From the IMG/VR virus record IMGVR_UViG_3300036911_000034, positions 1 to 38,675 of that record: a stretch of 38,675 nucleotides of DNA; one strand, 5' to 3'. The position numbers were made by a program, and so were the translations under genes. The DNA comes from a virus. Positions 23,953-31,867 of the stretch are shown in pieces. Position 1 is the stretch's first letter. Every line of letters starts with the position of its first letter. Under the pieces are notes generated by a model that was not told the DNA's origin, did no database searches, and was given only the letters and a program-made list of their open reading frames with translations.

Positions 23953-26633
23953 TGACACTTGGTCCGCTCCTTGAACAACCAGTCGATGATCTCACGCGTC
24001 GTGGCATCGTCAGCTCGCTTGTCGGCCCGGTCCTTGCCGACGATGTCCGCCGGAGGCTCGTAAATCTCTACTTGACCGGTGCGTGATTTCTTCCCATCCC
24101 ACGGTTCGAAGGTTAGACCGATGGACGGAGAAGCGTCGAGCTTGCACTTAGTGAACATGGACGGATGATCAATCATCGTGTCCCTGATCAAGTGCATTCC
24201 ATCTACCGCCAAATCACGATGGACACTGAACACTAGCTCGTCGTGGATCGGAAGAACGAAGCGAAACTCGCGATCAGTCCACCCCAGTTCCTTCTTCTTA
24301 GCTACTATGGATAGGATCGACCGCTTCGCGATGGTAGCGCATGAACCTTGGATGTATGCGTTCACCGACTGGTTGCCACCACGTCGCGCTATCTTCCTAC
24401 CGAGCCAGTTGATGATCTTCTCGTACTCTGCTGGCGATCCATAGGCGAGAAACTTGGATCGCCAGTCTGCTTGGAACTGTTGTGTTGCCTCGAAGCGTAC
24501 GTATCGCTGACCATCAGGGAGTGTGATGAAGCCCTCGCGAGCTACCTCTTCAATGATGCCAAGACGCCATGCGTCCGCAACTGCGAACCTACTGAAGTAA
24601 CGCTCAGTAGCAAGGCTCGTCTTCTCAGACGACCAGCCCATGCGCTCACCAATAGTAGCCAAATAACCAGAGTACCACGCATTGAAATTCGCTCCCTTAC
24701 CAACCTCAGTGCGCCAATACTTAAATGCCTTTGACGGATCAGAGAATAGTTCACCCTTCAGGTTGTGCTTCAGTCGGTCAGCATTATCGACATCATAAAG
24801 CCACTGCTCCCAGCTAGTCGTTTTCTTCAGCGCTTTGAAACTATCCTCAGTGAGGCCGGGGCAGTCGACAGCGAGGATGTCCGCCGCCGCGCCCGAGTGT
24901 AGGTCCTCGTGCGGGATTTGGCCGAAGGCCTTAATGAACTCTGGGTCACCCGAGAACTCACCAATCTCGACCAGCTCGATGCCCGACCAGTCCACCGAGA
25001 TCAGCACATGGTCCTCGTAGTCCGGTTCGAAAAATCCACGGACAAACACCGACTCGCCGCGCTTGGCGAGCTGCATTCCATTGGGCTCCTCGCAGGCCAT
25101 GCGCCGGGTCGCCAGCATGCTGGTGACGGTCGGGTACATGCGGCCGGTGTCGGGGTCCATCAGCTGGGTGTAGGGCGTCAGGTAGAGCTTCATGCGCTGC
25201 TCGACGCCCGCGATCTTGTTGAGCCAGTCGATCAGCTTCGAGGCGAGCTGGTTGCCCTCCTTGTCGAAGCGGTCCTTCAGCCGGCCGCGCGCCTCGCCGT
25301 CGCTCTGGGTCTTGCCCTGGCTGACGATGATCTTCGTCCGCGTCAGGTCATAGATCAGCGTCCGCACCGGCATGTAGTGCGATAGGTTGACGCCGACCGA
25401 CTCGCCGTGGCCGAGGTCCGTCGCCCAGGCATTGGACACGGGGCCGCGCACCTGGTGGCACTGCTCGAACGGGTCGTCGCAGTCGGGCGAGTCTGCCCAG
25501 TCTATCAACTGACCGCGGTACTTGCTGAGGTTCTTGACGTACCACTTGTCGTATTTGACCAGGCCCTCGTGAGGTCCAACTGGAAACGGCAGCAGCTCGC
25601 GCACGGTCTGCTTCAGCCCGCGGAGGATGGTCGCCATCTCCTGGCGCTCGCTCTCGCGCCGGTCGATGATGGCCCCCGTGTTGACCTTGAGCCCACCGCG
25701 CGCGATGTCGCTGAAGACCGCGGCCATCGGGTTCTCCTGCTCGAAGAAGCAGTTGACCAGGCGCTCGCCACCCGTCTTCATCATGTATTGGAGCAGGTGG
25801 AAGAACAGCTTGTAGGCCCAGAAGGCGTCCTCCGCGCCGTACTCGCAGACCTCGTCTCCGGTCTTCTGACCCATGTGCGCGTCTTCGCCGAGCGTGTCGG
25901 CGAAGGTCGACATCTTGTAATCGAAGTGGGAGAGGACGGCCTGCTTGAGGCCGTAGCCGTAGGCGATGCTCTTGATCAGCCCGTTGTAGGACCACTCGGA
26001 GTCGCTCTCCTTGGCGATGATCTTGTAGGCCAGCTCGGACAGGGCCGGCGTCATCGTCATCTTGTCGGGGTCGAGCAGACCCACGACCGACTCGTGCATC
26101 AGCGCCGGCACCAGCTTGCTGATGCCACCCTGCCCCACCATCAGCCACTTGTTGTAGTTGGCCTCATGCGGGCCGTAGGCGCTGACCGCCATCTGCAGCG
26201 TGCAGATGATCTTCGGGGTCAGGTCCCAGTCGAGAGTGTTGGCGAACGTTGTGATCTCGAAGGGTGCGTTATGCGCGATGAACCACGCGTCGGGTTTCTT
26301 GGCCGCGAGCAGCTCGCGCACCACACCCTTGGCGAGCCGGTTCTCGACGTCGGCGTGGCCGACGTTCAGGTAGTAGGCCCCGTTCATCATGTCGTTGTAG
26401 ACCGACACGCCGCAGAGTTCGTTGCGGCGATGATCGAAGATCAGCTTCTTGCCTTTCGACTTGAAGCCTTCCTCGTCATAGCCACAGCGCTTGTTCAGGC
26501 CAGCGTGACGTTTGCTGTCCTGGGTCTCGCAGTCAATTCCTGTGAAGCCCGACGCCGCGATGGCGTCGCCGATGTTGTTGAAGTGCTGGCGCAGCGAGCG
26601 GGCGTCGACCAGGATGGACTGCGGAGGGATCAA
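23949..26633 (-). CDS. Family A DNA polymerase with 3'-5' exonuclease
   Basis: The product is 894 residues. The exonuclease domain shows GIDCETQ (Asp34, Glu36), FIAHNAPFE and a YGAEDAFWAYKL Exo III. The polymerase domain shows motif A SVDWSGIELVEIG (Asp548), motif B GKGANFNAWYSG (Lys646) and motif C PIHDELVF (Asp798). It replicates the phage genome. Motif B departs from the usual NFG..YG pattern. Start TTG at 26633 has AGGAG seven bases upstream and overlaps the upstream stop as TTGA. DNA below ~24840 is clearly less GC-rich than the N-terminal part. There is no separate 5' exonuclease domain; that activity is in the next gene. Confidence 0.88.
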   Translation of the reverse strand: MIPPQSILVDARSLRQHFNNIGDAIAASGFTGIDCETQDSKRHAGLNKRCGYDEEGFKSKGKKLIFDHRRNELCGVSVYNDMMNGAYYLNVGHADVENRLAKGVVRELLAAKKPDAWFIAHNAPFEITTFANTLDWDLTPKIICTLQMAVSAYGPHEANYNKWLMVGQGGISKLVPALMHESVVGLLDPDKMTMTPALSELAYKIIAKESDSEWSYNGLIKSIAYGYGLKQAVLSHFDYKMSTFADTLGEDAHMGQKTGDEVCEYGAEDAFWAYKLFFHLLQYMMKTGGERLVNCFFEQENPMAAVFSDIARGGLKVNTGAIIDRRESERQEMATILRGLKQTVRELLPFPVGPHEGLVKYDKWYVKNLSKYRGQLIDWADSPDCDDPFEQCHQVRGPVSNAWATDLGHGESVGVNLSHYMPVRTLIYDLTRTKIIVSQGKTQSDGEARGRLKDRFDKEGNQLASKLIDWLNKIAGVEQRMKLYLTPYTQLMDPDTGRMYPTVTSMLATRRMACEEPNGMQLAKRGESVFVRGFFEPDYEDHVLISVDWSGIELVEIGEFSGDPEFIKAFGQIPHEDLHSGAAADILAVDCPGLTEDSFKALKKTTSWEQWLYDVDNADRLKHNLKGELFSDPSKAFKYWRTEVGKGANFNAWYSGYLATIGERMGWSSEKTSLATERYFSRFAVADAWRLGIIEEVAREGFITLPDGQRYVRFEATQQFQADWRSKFLAYGSPAEYEKIINWLGRKIARRGGNQSVNAYIQGSCATIAKRSILSIVAKKKELGWTDREFRFVLPIHDELVFSVHRDLAVDGMHLIRDTMIDHPSMFTKCKLDASPSIGLTFEPWDGKKSRTGQVEIYEPPADIVGKDRADKRADDATTREIIDWLFKERTKCQ

Positions 26634-27397
26634 AGCAGAAACTCCTTCAGGATTTTGTCGCCGGCAGCGAGGTCTTTCTTGCCGACGATCCACGGCAGCG
26701 CGACCTCGACGCGCCGGAAAGCGATGACTTCCTGCATCGCGCCGAGGGTCGGCCAGTTCGCCTCGTCGTCGAGCCAGTTCTTCACCTTGGTCGGCAGCAC
26801 TTCGAGGAGTTCAGGCGTACCCTTCGCGAGCAGGGTCATGTCGCGCAGCTGAGGTAGTAGGTTGAGGGCGTCGACCTTGTCCCAGGTCTTGCGGCCGAAG
26901 CCGGGGATGCCCTTGATGTTGTCGCTGGCGTCTCCGACGCAGCACTTGTAGAGCGAGACCCAATAGGGCAGCACGTCCTTCGGCGGTGGGAACGTGCCCT
27001 TCACACCTGGTAAAGTGAAGAGCGCCGAGAGGTCTCGGTCGACCGAGTGGATCATCACCTCCTGCCCCTTGCAGTCGCGCGCCAGGTGGGCGATCAGATC
27101 GTCCGCCTCGTAGGTGGGCACGGTCACCTGTAGGGCCGGCGTGTGCTTGAAGACCTCCTGCATCATCTGGATGGTCTTCCAGATCGCGCTCGGCTGCGGC
27201 TCACGGTTCGCCTTGTAGGGAGGGTAGATCGCCTGGCGGTGCTTCTTCGCGCCCGCGCCGTCCCAGCACCAGATGGCGATGTCGCCGGCAGGCAGGGACA
27301 GCATCTTGTTGAACAGGACGCGCGGAGCGCGTCCCATGTCGTCGGTCTCCAGGTCACGCCGGATGACGGCGATCCCATCGAAGAGGTTGATGGTCAT
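26630..27397 (-). CDS. 5'-3' exonuclease (FEN family)
   Basis: The product is 255 residues. NLFDG near the N-terminus, WCWDGAGAKKHRQAIYPPYKANR, TYEADDLIAHLAR and SVDRDLSAL give the metal-binding acids of the T5/T7-like FEN family, and VGDASDNIKGIPGFGRKT is the helix-hairpin-helix that binds DNA. It removes RNA primers and flaps, complementing the polymerase encoded next, which lacks this domain. ATG 27397 overlaps the stop of the preceding gene. Confidence 0.85.
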   Translation of the reverse strand: MTINLFDGIAVIRRDLETDDMGRAPRVLFNKMLSLPAGDIAIWCWDGAGAKKHRQAIYPPYKANREPQPSAIWKTIQMMQEVFKHTPALQVTVPTYEADDLIAHLARDCKGQEVMIHSVDRDLSALFTLPGVKGTFPPPKDVLPYWVSLYKCCVGDASDNIKGIPGFGRKTWDKVDALNLLPQLRDMTLLAKGTPELLEVLPTKVKNWLDDEANWPTLGAMQEVIAFRRVEVALPWIVGKKDLAAGDKILKEFLL

Positions 27398-27567
27398 GGG
27401 TGGAACATCCTGCCGATCTCCATGCAGTCGCCGATCAGGACGCAGATGGAGATTACCAAGAGGAACAGAGGGAACTTGGAGAAGCCATTCTTCCAAATAT
27501 CCTCAATGCAGAGACATACCAGCACGATGGCCAGAAAGACGAAGATGAGATCGAGGGCTAGGGCCAT
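27394..27567 (-). CDS. 57-residue two-TM protein
   Basis: The product is 57 residues, with hydrophobic stretches LDLIFVFLAIVLVCLCI and FPLFLLVISICVLIG around a KNGF loop. The ATG overlaps the stop of the MazG-like gene (TAATG) and its stop overlaps the FEN ATG. An AGGGAG box lies eight bases upstream. Its function is unknown; small membrane proteins among replication genes may anchor or modify the host envelope. Confidence 0.6.
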   Translation of the reverse strand: MALALDLIFVFLAIVLVCLCIEDIWKNGFSKFPLFLLVISICVLIGDCMEIGRMFHP

Positions 27568-28082
27568 TATACCAACTCCCTGACGTGCTCAATGGATTGG
27601 TCCGCCGCGAAGCCGCGCCAGTCGGGCCAGGTGCGACCCTCGTTCTTCAGCTGCTTGGCGACGAGCGCCTCGACGATCTGCTGGTGGGTGAAGCCCATCA
27701 GGCAAGCACCGTCTATGGCGCGGTCGATGATCTGCATCCATGCCAGCGGAAGGTGGACGGTCCCACGCAGGAGGTTCAGGAGGTACTCGATCTCCTTCAG
27801 CATCTTCTCCGGCGTGGAACCATCCAGCGGTAATGCCAGGTGTGGGAAGTCGCCGTAGACCGCCGCCAGTACGGCCGGCGTGCGGTCGTCGGTGCGCCAG
27901 AGGCCGTCGAAGGCGAGGATGACGATGTCGATCCACTCTTCGAGGTCGTCGGGTTTCGCCCTGACCTCGACGACCTCCTTCGCGATATGATTGACGCAGC
28001 CGAGGCCGCCGCGCGCGGGGCCGAATGTGAGTTCGCTCCACGCGGCCTGGTGGACGAGGTGGGATGTAAGATCAAAGGACAT
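27567..28082 (-). CDS. MazG-like dATP/dGTP pyrophosphohydrolase (DUF550)
   Basis: The product is 171 residues. HIAKEVVEVRAKPDDLEEWIDIVILAFDG carries the four-helix acidic EExxE plus D pattern, in the form typical of the DUF550 family, and C-terminal AKQLKNEGRTWPDW fits family members. These enzymes remove pyrophosphate from purine dNTPs. It is a second such family beside the DUF5664 gene at the end of the operon. The start overlaps the previous gene by 11 bp and its stop is joined to the small membrane gene. Confidence 0.72.
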   Translation of the reverse strand: MSFDLTSHLVHQAAWSELTFGPARGGLGCVNHIAKEVVEVRAKPDDLEEWIDIVILAFDGLWRTDDRTPAVLAAVYGDFPHLALPLDGSTPEKMLKEIEYLLNLLRGTVHLPLAWMQIIDRAIDGACLMGFTHQQIVEALVAKQLKNEGRTWPDWRGFAADQSIEHVRELV

Positions 28083-28293
28083 GGAGGCGACTCTCTATAT
28101 CGCGCTTGGCGCGCTTCCAGTGGATCAGCGCCGTCACGGCGGCGGTGCGGCGGGGATGAGTTTCGGGTGAGAAGTCGAGCAGCGTCTCAATGCCTTCGAC
28201 GGCGTCGTCGGCCTGCTGCTGCATGTCCTTCAGCTCTTTGCTGTCGGACACGCATGCGATCTCATCCCGAGTAAAGGCTCGGCGATTAGACAT
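28072..28293 (-). CDS. Small charged helical protein, unknown
   Basis: The product is 73 residues, helical and charged (DSKELKDMQQQADDAVEGIETLLD, then HPRRTAAVTALIHWKRAKRD). No family is recognised. The start is ATG with no clear ribosome-binding site, just after a strong hairpin, so it may depend on transcription that escapes that terminator. Its end overlaps the MazG-like gene. Confidence 0.5.
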   Translation of the reverse strand: MSNRRAFTRDEIACVSDSKELKDMQQQADDAVEGIETLLDFSPETHPRRTAAVTALIHWKRAKRDIESRLHVL

Positions 28294-28324
28294 CAGATAA
28301 ACTTTCGGAAGGGATTGAAGGGAA

Positions 28325-28346
28325 GGCCGGGGGTCGCCCCCCGGCC
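28325..28346 (-). terminator. Strong GNRA-loop hairpin after the 217-residue gene
   Basis: GGCCGGGGG and CCCCCGGCC form a 9-bp all-GC stem with a GCGA tetraloop as read on the minus strand. It lies seven bases after the stop of the 217-residue gene and is followed by a TTCCC-rich stretch. A stem this strong next to an abundant-looking gene fits a terminator or an mRNA 3' stabiliser. Confidence 0.7.
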
Positions 28347-28353
28347 CTGCTCC

Positions 28354-29007
28354 TTAGTTCGCCGTGCGGCGGGTCGTGATCGTCGGGAGACCGTAGTCGC
28401 GGACGCCCGGCTTCGACTTCTGATCGACCCACGCCGTAACCGGCACGGTCGCGCCGGGGCCGAACTCCGCGCGGGCCTCGCGATACCAGGCCATGAACGG
28501 CTTGTAGCCGGTGACCGGGGTCGTGATGCCGATGCGGTCGCCCGCCTTGTAGGTCTTCTCGCCGACCTTCAGGTCGGCCAGCAGCGCCACGGGGATTTCC
28601 GCGGCGTCGTAGTCGCCCTTGCATTTGTCGTCGGACTTCTGAGCCTGTGCCACCACGTCCGTCCACGGGCGACCCGACTGGGCCTCCGTGACCAGGTTGT
28701 AGGTGCGCAGGAACTTGGTGCCGCCGCCGACGTTGAACCGCACCGTGCGGTTGATCTTCACCTCGTCGAAGGAGATGAAGCCCTCGATCTTCTCGACGCG
28801 CTTGCCATTGATCGTGAATGCGGACTCGGTGACCTTGGCAAACTCGACGACGTTGACGCCCGCTTCGTAGAGGGCGTCATCGAGAGAACGAACGCGCCCC
28901 GCGGGGAGAGCGGCCGGCACCGACGCCTGCTGGACGACAGCAGGCATCTGGACGTTGGCGGCGACCTGCGAAGCGGCAGCGATAGCGGCAGCGATATTCT
29001 GATCCAT
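28354..29007 (-). CDS. Uncharacterised protein, DNA-binding candidate
   Basis: The product is 217 residues. It has an Ala/Gln-rich N-terminal 40 residues, then a beta-rich core (AFTINGKRVEKIEGFISF, TVRFNVGGG) and a YDAAEIPVALLADLKVGEKTYKAGD segment. No named family is recognised. It sits between helicase and MazG/FEN/polymerase, has its own flanking hairpins and an AGGA box, which is what an abundant single-strand-binding or annealing protein would look like. That role is inference only. Confidence 0.6.
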   Translation of the reverse strand: MDQNIAAAIAAASQVAANVQMPAVVQQASVPAALPAGRVRSLDDALYEAGVNVVEFAKVTESAFTINGKRVEKIEGFISFDEVKINRTVRFNVGGGTKFLRTYNLVTEAQSGRPWTDVVAQAQKSDDKCKGDYDAAEIPVALLADLKVGEKTYKAGDRIGITTPVTGYKPFMAWYREARAEFGPGATVPVTAWVDQKSKPGVRDYGLPTITTRRTAN

Positions 29008-29052
29008 GTGTGCGATCCTGAGTGCGAGTGAACAAGGGTAAAGTAATAGTAG

Positions 29053-29072
29053 GCCCTGCTTAGGAACAGGGC
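29053..29072 (-). terminator. Hairpin after the helicase gene
   Basis: GCCCTG and CAGGGC make a 6-bp stem with an 8-nt loop, between the helicase stop and the next start, followed on the minus strand by CTACTATTACTTT. A short palindrome (CTTCTA/TAGAAG) overlaps the helicase stop. It is a modest terminator or attenuator. Confidence 0.5.
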
Positions 29073-29089
29073 GAACCGAAATACTTCTA

Positions 29090-30463
29090 CTAGAAGAACT
29101 TCACCGCCATCTGCGTGGGGTCCACCTTGCAGTTGTCTAGCGACTTCTGCTGGACGAGGTGCATGATGCGCGGGTCGACTGAGTTCCGGTAAGCAAGGAC
29201 GCTGACCCGCAGCGCGCTCTTCCGCTTGCGCCGGATGGCGCGGCGGACAGCTTGCGTGAAGGTGACGTCAACGTAAGGCAGCGAGGCGAAGATGATGTGG
29301 TTCACCTCCTGGTCGCCGCAATCCTGCCAGTTGTAGCCGGCGTCGGCGACGAGCGGCGAGCAGATGATGCCGTCGAGGTGTCCACTACGGAACATCTCGT
29401 CGGCGACGTAGCGGCCACTGTTCGCGCCGACGTGTCCCACCCGCAGCCCCATCGCCTTGCATTGCTCGACGATCTCCAGCTGCTGAGGAACCAGTGAGGC
29501 GTAGATGATGAAGGGTGTCTTGTTCTCCATGTGGTCGGTGAGGTGCAGGTCGAGCGCCTCCGTCTTCGCGACGGGTTCGCCCGGCATGATGTCGACCCAG
29601 TCCTCGTCGGTTGGCCCGAGGTTGGGGAACTTGTGTGGGTGCTCCATGATCTGCCGCGCGCGGATGAACGCGGTGCCTGGGGCCTGGCCGGTAATGAAGA
29701 ACTGCTCCAGTTCGAGGATGGCCTCCTTCTCGAACTTGTCGTAGAGCGCGCGCTGCTCGGGGGCCATGTCGAGCCACTCGATCTGCGTGACGATCTCCTG
29801 CTCACCGAAGATGTCCTTGAACAGCCGGCGGATGCAGTGCTTCCGCAAGATGGTCTGCAGGTGCTCGTGGTTGCGGTAGCCGAGCTTCGTGTTGGTGAAG
29901 GCGTCGTAGGCCGTGTGGAAGCGCTGGAAGCCCTCGAAGCTCCCGTAGTAGCGGGGCTCGATGATCTGCAGCGCCGGCCACGCCGTCTCCAGCTTGCCGT
30001 TGACCAGCGTGCCAGTCATCGGCGTGAAGTAGTCGGCGCGCTCCATGAAGTGGTAGAGCGCCTCCGTCTGGAAAGACTTGTGGCCACCGCACCCCTTGTG
30101 GAACTCGTCGATCTGGATCGCCTTGAACTCCTCCGGTATCCTCCCGGCCTGGCGCTCGATGGCGAAGCGCTGGAAGCCCATCAGGTAGAGCTTCGCCGGC
30201 TTCACCTGATCGAAGGGACCGTCGAGGATGACGACCTCGTCATCCTTCCAGCCGCCCCAGAGGAGCGCCTCCTCGCGGTTCTTCTTCAGAAGCGACTTGG
30301 GCATCGTCCAGATCGAGGGCGTGCCCTTGTGCTCCCAGAGGTAGCGCTGGTAGATGCAGATCGTCGGCGTCTTCCCGGTGCCCGGGTCCGACAGGTGCAT
30401 GTGCTTGGGGTTGTTCATCAGGATCGCCAGATCGGCGATCTGGTCAGGCCTTAGCTGATGCAC
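29090..30463 (-). CDS. SF2 (SNF2/DEAD-like) DNA helicase or translocase
   Basis: The product is 457 residues. The motifs are Walker A DPGTGKT, IQIDEFHKG (motif II, DEFH in place of DEAH), MTGTLVNGK (motif III), SPLVADAGYNWQDC in the second domain and QAVRRAIRR (motif VI). It likely unwinds or remodels DNA for replication or recombination. The start is GTG (MHQLRPDQ), overlapping the preceding gene's 3' end by 13 bp. Confidence 0.82.
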   Translation of the reverse strand: MHQLRPDQIADLAILMNNPKHMHLSDPGTGKTPTICIYQRYLWEHKGTPSIWTMPKSLLKKNREEALLWGGWKDDEVVILDGPFDQVKPAKLYLMGFQRFAIERQAGRIPEEFKAIQIDEFHKGCGGHKSFQTEALYHFMERADYFTPMTGTLVNGKLETAWPALQIIEPRYYGSFEGFQRFHTAYDAFTNTKLGYRNHEHLQTILRKHCIRRLFKDIFGEQEIVTQIEWLDMAPEQRALYDKFEKEAILELEQFFITGQAPGTAFIRARQIMEHPHKFPNLGPTDEDWVDIMPGEPVAKTEALDLHLTDHMENKTPFIIYASLVPQQLEIVEQCKAMGLRVGHVGANSGRYVADEMFRSGHLDGIICSPLVADAGYNWQDCGDQEVNHIIFASLPYVDVTFTQAVRRAIRRKRKSALRVSVLAYRNSVDPRIMHLVQQKSLDNCKVDPTQMAVKFF

Positions 30464-30636
30464 TTCTTCACGTCCAACTGGGCGCGCAGCTTCTCGATAG
30501 CTCGGCGAGCCTCGTCATGCGATGTCATCGAGTAGGAGAAGCGAGCGGACATGAACTGCCCATCGCTGGTGTAGAGCACCTCGGTGCCGTAGGCGTTGTT
30601 GACGACGATGCGTCGCAGGCTGGTGATCTTGATCAA
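30451..30636 (-). CDS. Small protein, unknown
   Basis: The product is 61 residues with a beta-rich first half (IVVNNAYGTEVLYTSDGQFMSARF) and a helical HDEARRAIEKLRAQLD. No family is recognised. TTG at 30636 overlaps the stop of the upstream membrane gene (TTGA), the same coupling seen for the polymerase and ThyX. Its stop overlaps the helicase GTG. Confidence 0.55.
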   Translation of the reverse strand: MIKITSLRRIVVNNAYGTEVLYTSDGQFMSARFSYSMTSHDEARRAIEKLRAQLDVKKCIS

Positions 30637-30809
30637 GGCATCAACCCTTCCCAGGTCGGGATGTATTTCTCGAACAGGTTGTAGAGCGCGTAGGCCGCGT
30701 AGGAGATCACCTCGAACGCGATGATGCTGAGGAAAGCAACTAGGTGGTGCGGGCTGAACGCCGTCACGAGGACCAAGGCGACGATCAGGACGACAAAGAT
30801 GGGTTTCAT
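30633..30809 (-). CDS. 58-residue membrane protein
   Basis: The product is 58 residues with two hydrophobic stretches (PIFVVLIVALVLVTAF and LVAFLSIIAFEVISYAAYAL) and a C-terminal KYIPTWEGLMP. Its ATG overlaps the stop of the previous gene. Its function is unknown. It is the second tiny membrane protein placed among the replication genes. Confidence 0.58.
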   Translation of the reverse strand: MKPIFVVLIVALVLVTAFSPHHLVAFLSIIAFEVISYAAYALYNLFEKYIPTWEGLMP

Positions 30810-31405
30810 CGGACGCTCTCCTTGAGCAGCTGCCAGCCGATCTTCGCGAGCGGCAGGCTGGATGGGTCGAAGTCAGGTAGGGGTAGCGCGACGTGCGGCG
30901 CGGCTGGTGGGAACGAGCCGCAGAAGACGATGGGTCTCATCGTCTCGGTCAGCGCGATGGAACGCGCCGTAGGGCCGTTGTAGTGGTCGTAGGCGACCAC
31001 CACGATGGGCGTGACGTTGGTGAGCTTGAGCGCCGCCATGATGTCTGGCGCGCCGCCCAGGCGTAGGGAAAAGATGGATCGTTTGACGTAGGAGCTGAGC
31101 TTCATCAGCTCGGCGAGCGCGCCGCGCGCGGCGGCCGGCACCCAGTAGATCATCGGGTCGCCGGCCCGGGGCGACATCGCCTGGATCAGGGGATGTTGCG
31201 CCTCGGGTGGCAGCTTGAACTCCGGCTCGTAGGCGTGAGCCAACAACCGGTGTGGGCAGGGCAGCGTGGTGCCGAGACGGCGGACGACGAAGGGCGAACG
31301 TAGCCCCTCGAAGCCCGGCGTCAGGCACATGCTGTAGCCGCGTTCCAGGATGAAGGTGAACTCGTCCTCGCGGTGGAGGCCGTAGTGTTCGACGACGGTA
31401 GGCAT
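30806..31405 (-). CDS. Uncharacterised phage protein
   Basis: The product is 199 residues: TFILERGYSMCLTPGFEGLRSPFVVRRLG early, then a helix ARGALAELMKLSSYVKR, then NVTPIVVVAYDHYNGPTARSIAL and a MRPIVFCGSFPPAAP segment. No family is recognised and there is no TM or signal peptide. The chosen ATG has no strong SD; GTG 31441 is an alternative but lies in a hairpin. It follows a probable attenuator, so it may be expressed less than the gene before it. Confidence 0.55.
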   Translation of the reverse strand: MPTVVEHYGLHREDEFTFILERGYSMCLTPGFEGLRSPFVVRRLGTTLPCPHRLLAHAYEPEFKLPPEAQHPLIQAMSPRAGDPMIYWVPAAARGALAELMKLSSYVKRSIFSLRLGGAPDIMAALKLTNVTPIVVVAYDHYNGPTARSIALTETMRPIVFCGSFPPAAPHVALPLPDFDPSSLPLAKIGWQLLKESVR

Positions 31406-31417
31406 GATGCTGTTATG

Positions 31418-31450
31418 GGGTTCGGGGGGCCTGCTCGGCACCCCGAACCC
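31418..31450 (-). terminator. 10-bp hairpin after the 120-residue gene (attenuator)
   Basis: GGGTTCGGGG and CCCCGAACCC form a perfect 10-bp stem with a 13-nt loop, eight bases after the stop of the 120-residue gene. There is no T-run, so partial termination or mRNA protection is more likely than full termination. Confidence 0.55.
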
Positions 31451-31457
31451 ACATTCA

Positions 31458-31820
31458 TCACGCGACGTTTGCGAGCTGGACGAGCTTCAGCTTGATGCTG
31501 ACCGAACTCTTGCGAGCCTGCGACCAGAGCTGCTCCGTCACGACCAGGCCGCTCTTGCGGAGCTTGGTCTGCTGCGGGGCCGCCAGGGCGAGCCAGGCCT
31601 GTAGGTCGAGCACGTCCTTCGTGCCCTTCAGTTCCTTGATCGAGGCGGCGCTCGCCGTCACCGATCCCCAGCCGGCGACGTCCCGGCTCACCTTGTTGTT
31701 GCCGGCCGCGGCGACCAGACCCCTCAGTTCTTCGCTGAGGACTTCGATCTCGTCGACTGCCGGTTTGATAGACGCCTCAAGTTGCAGCAGGCGCTGGCTG
31801 ATCTGCAGTGCTCGATCCAT
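31458..31820 (-). CDS. Small helical protein, first gene of the leftward operon
   Basis: The product is 120 residues, mostly helical: ALQISQRLLQLEASIKPAVDEIEVLSEELRGLVAAA looks like a coiled coil, and a C-terminal SSVSIKLKLVQLANVA is a strand or helix. No family is recognised. The ATG has an AGGTGG box. It follows a leader containing three inverted repeats and precedes a strong hairpin, so it is the first product of the leftward operon. Confidence 0.6.
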   Translation of the reverse strand: MDRALQISQRLLQLEASIKPAVDEIEVLSEELRGLVAAAGNNKVSRDVAGWGSVTASAASIKELKGTKDVLDLQAWLALAAPQQTKLRKSGLVVTEQLWSQARKSSVSIKLKLVQLANVA

Positions 31821-31867
31821 AACGTACCACCTGTCTCGATATGAAGAAACGTAGACCGGTACGTAGA

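Noticed and set aside
25407-26852. 481-codon plus-strand open frame antisense to the polymerase
   Set aside because: It is a high-GC shadow of the polymerase and FEN genes, whose catalytic motifs are intact on the minus strand.
13295-28082. Firm claim of a 2-aminoadenine (Z) genome
   Set aside because: No purZ gene is seen, HD and MazG-like genes occur in many ordinary phages, and polymerase type was not tested; kept only as a lead.
29531-30454. 307-codon plus-strand open frame antisense to the helicase
   Set aside because: No motif, and helicase motifs on the opposite strand are complete.
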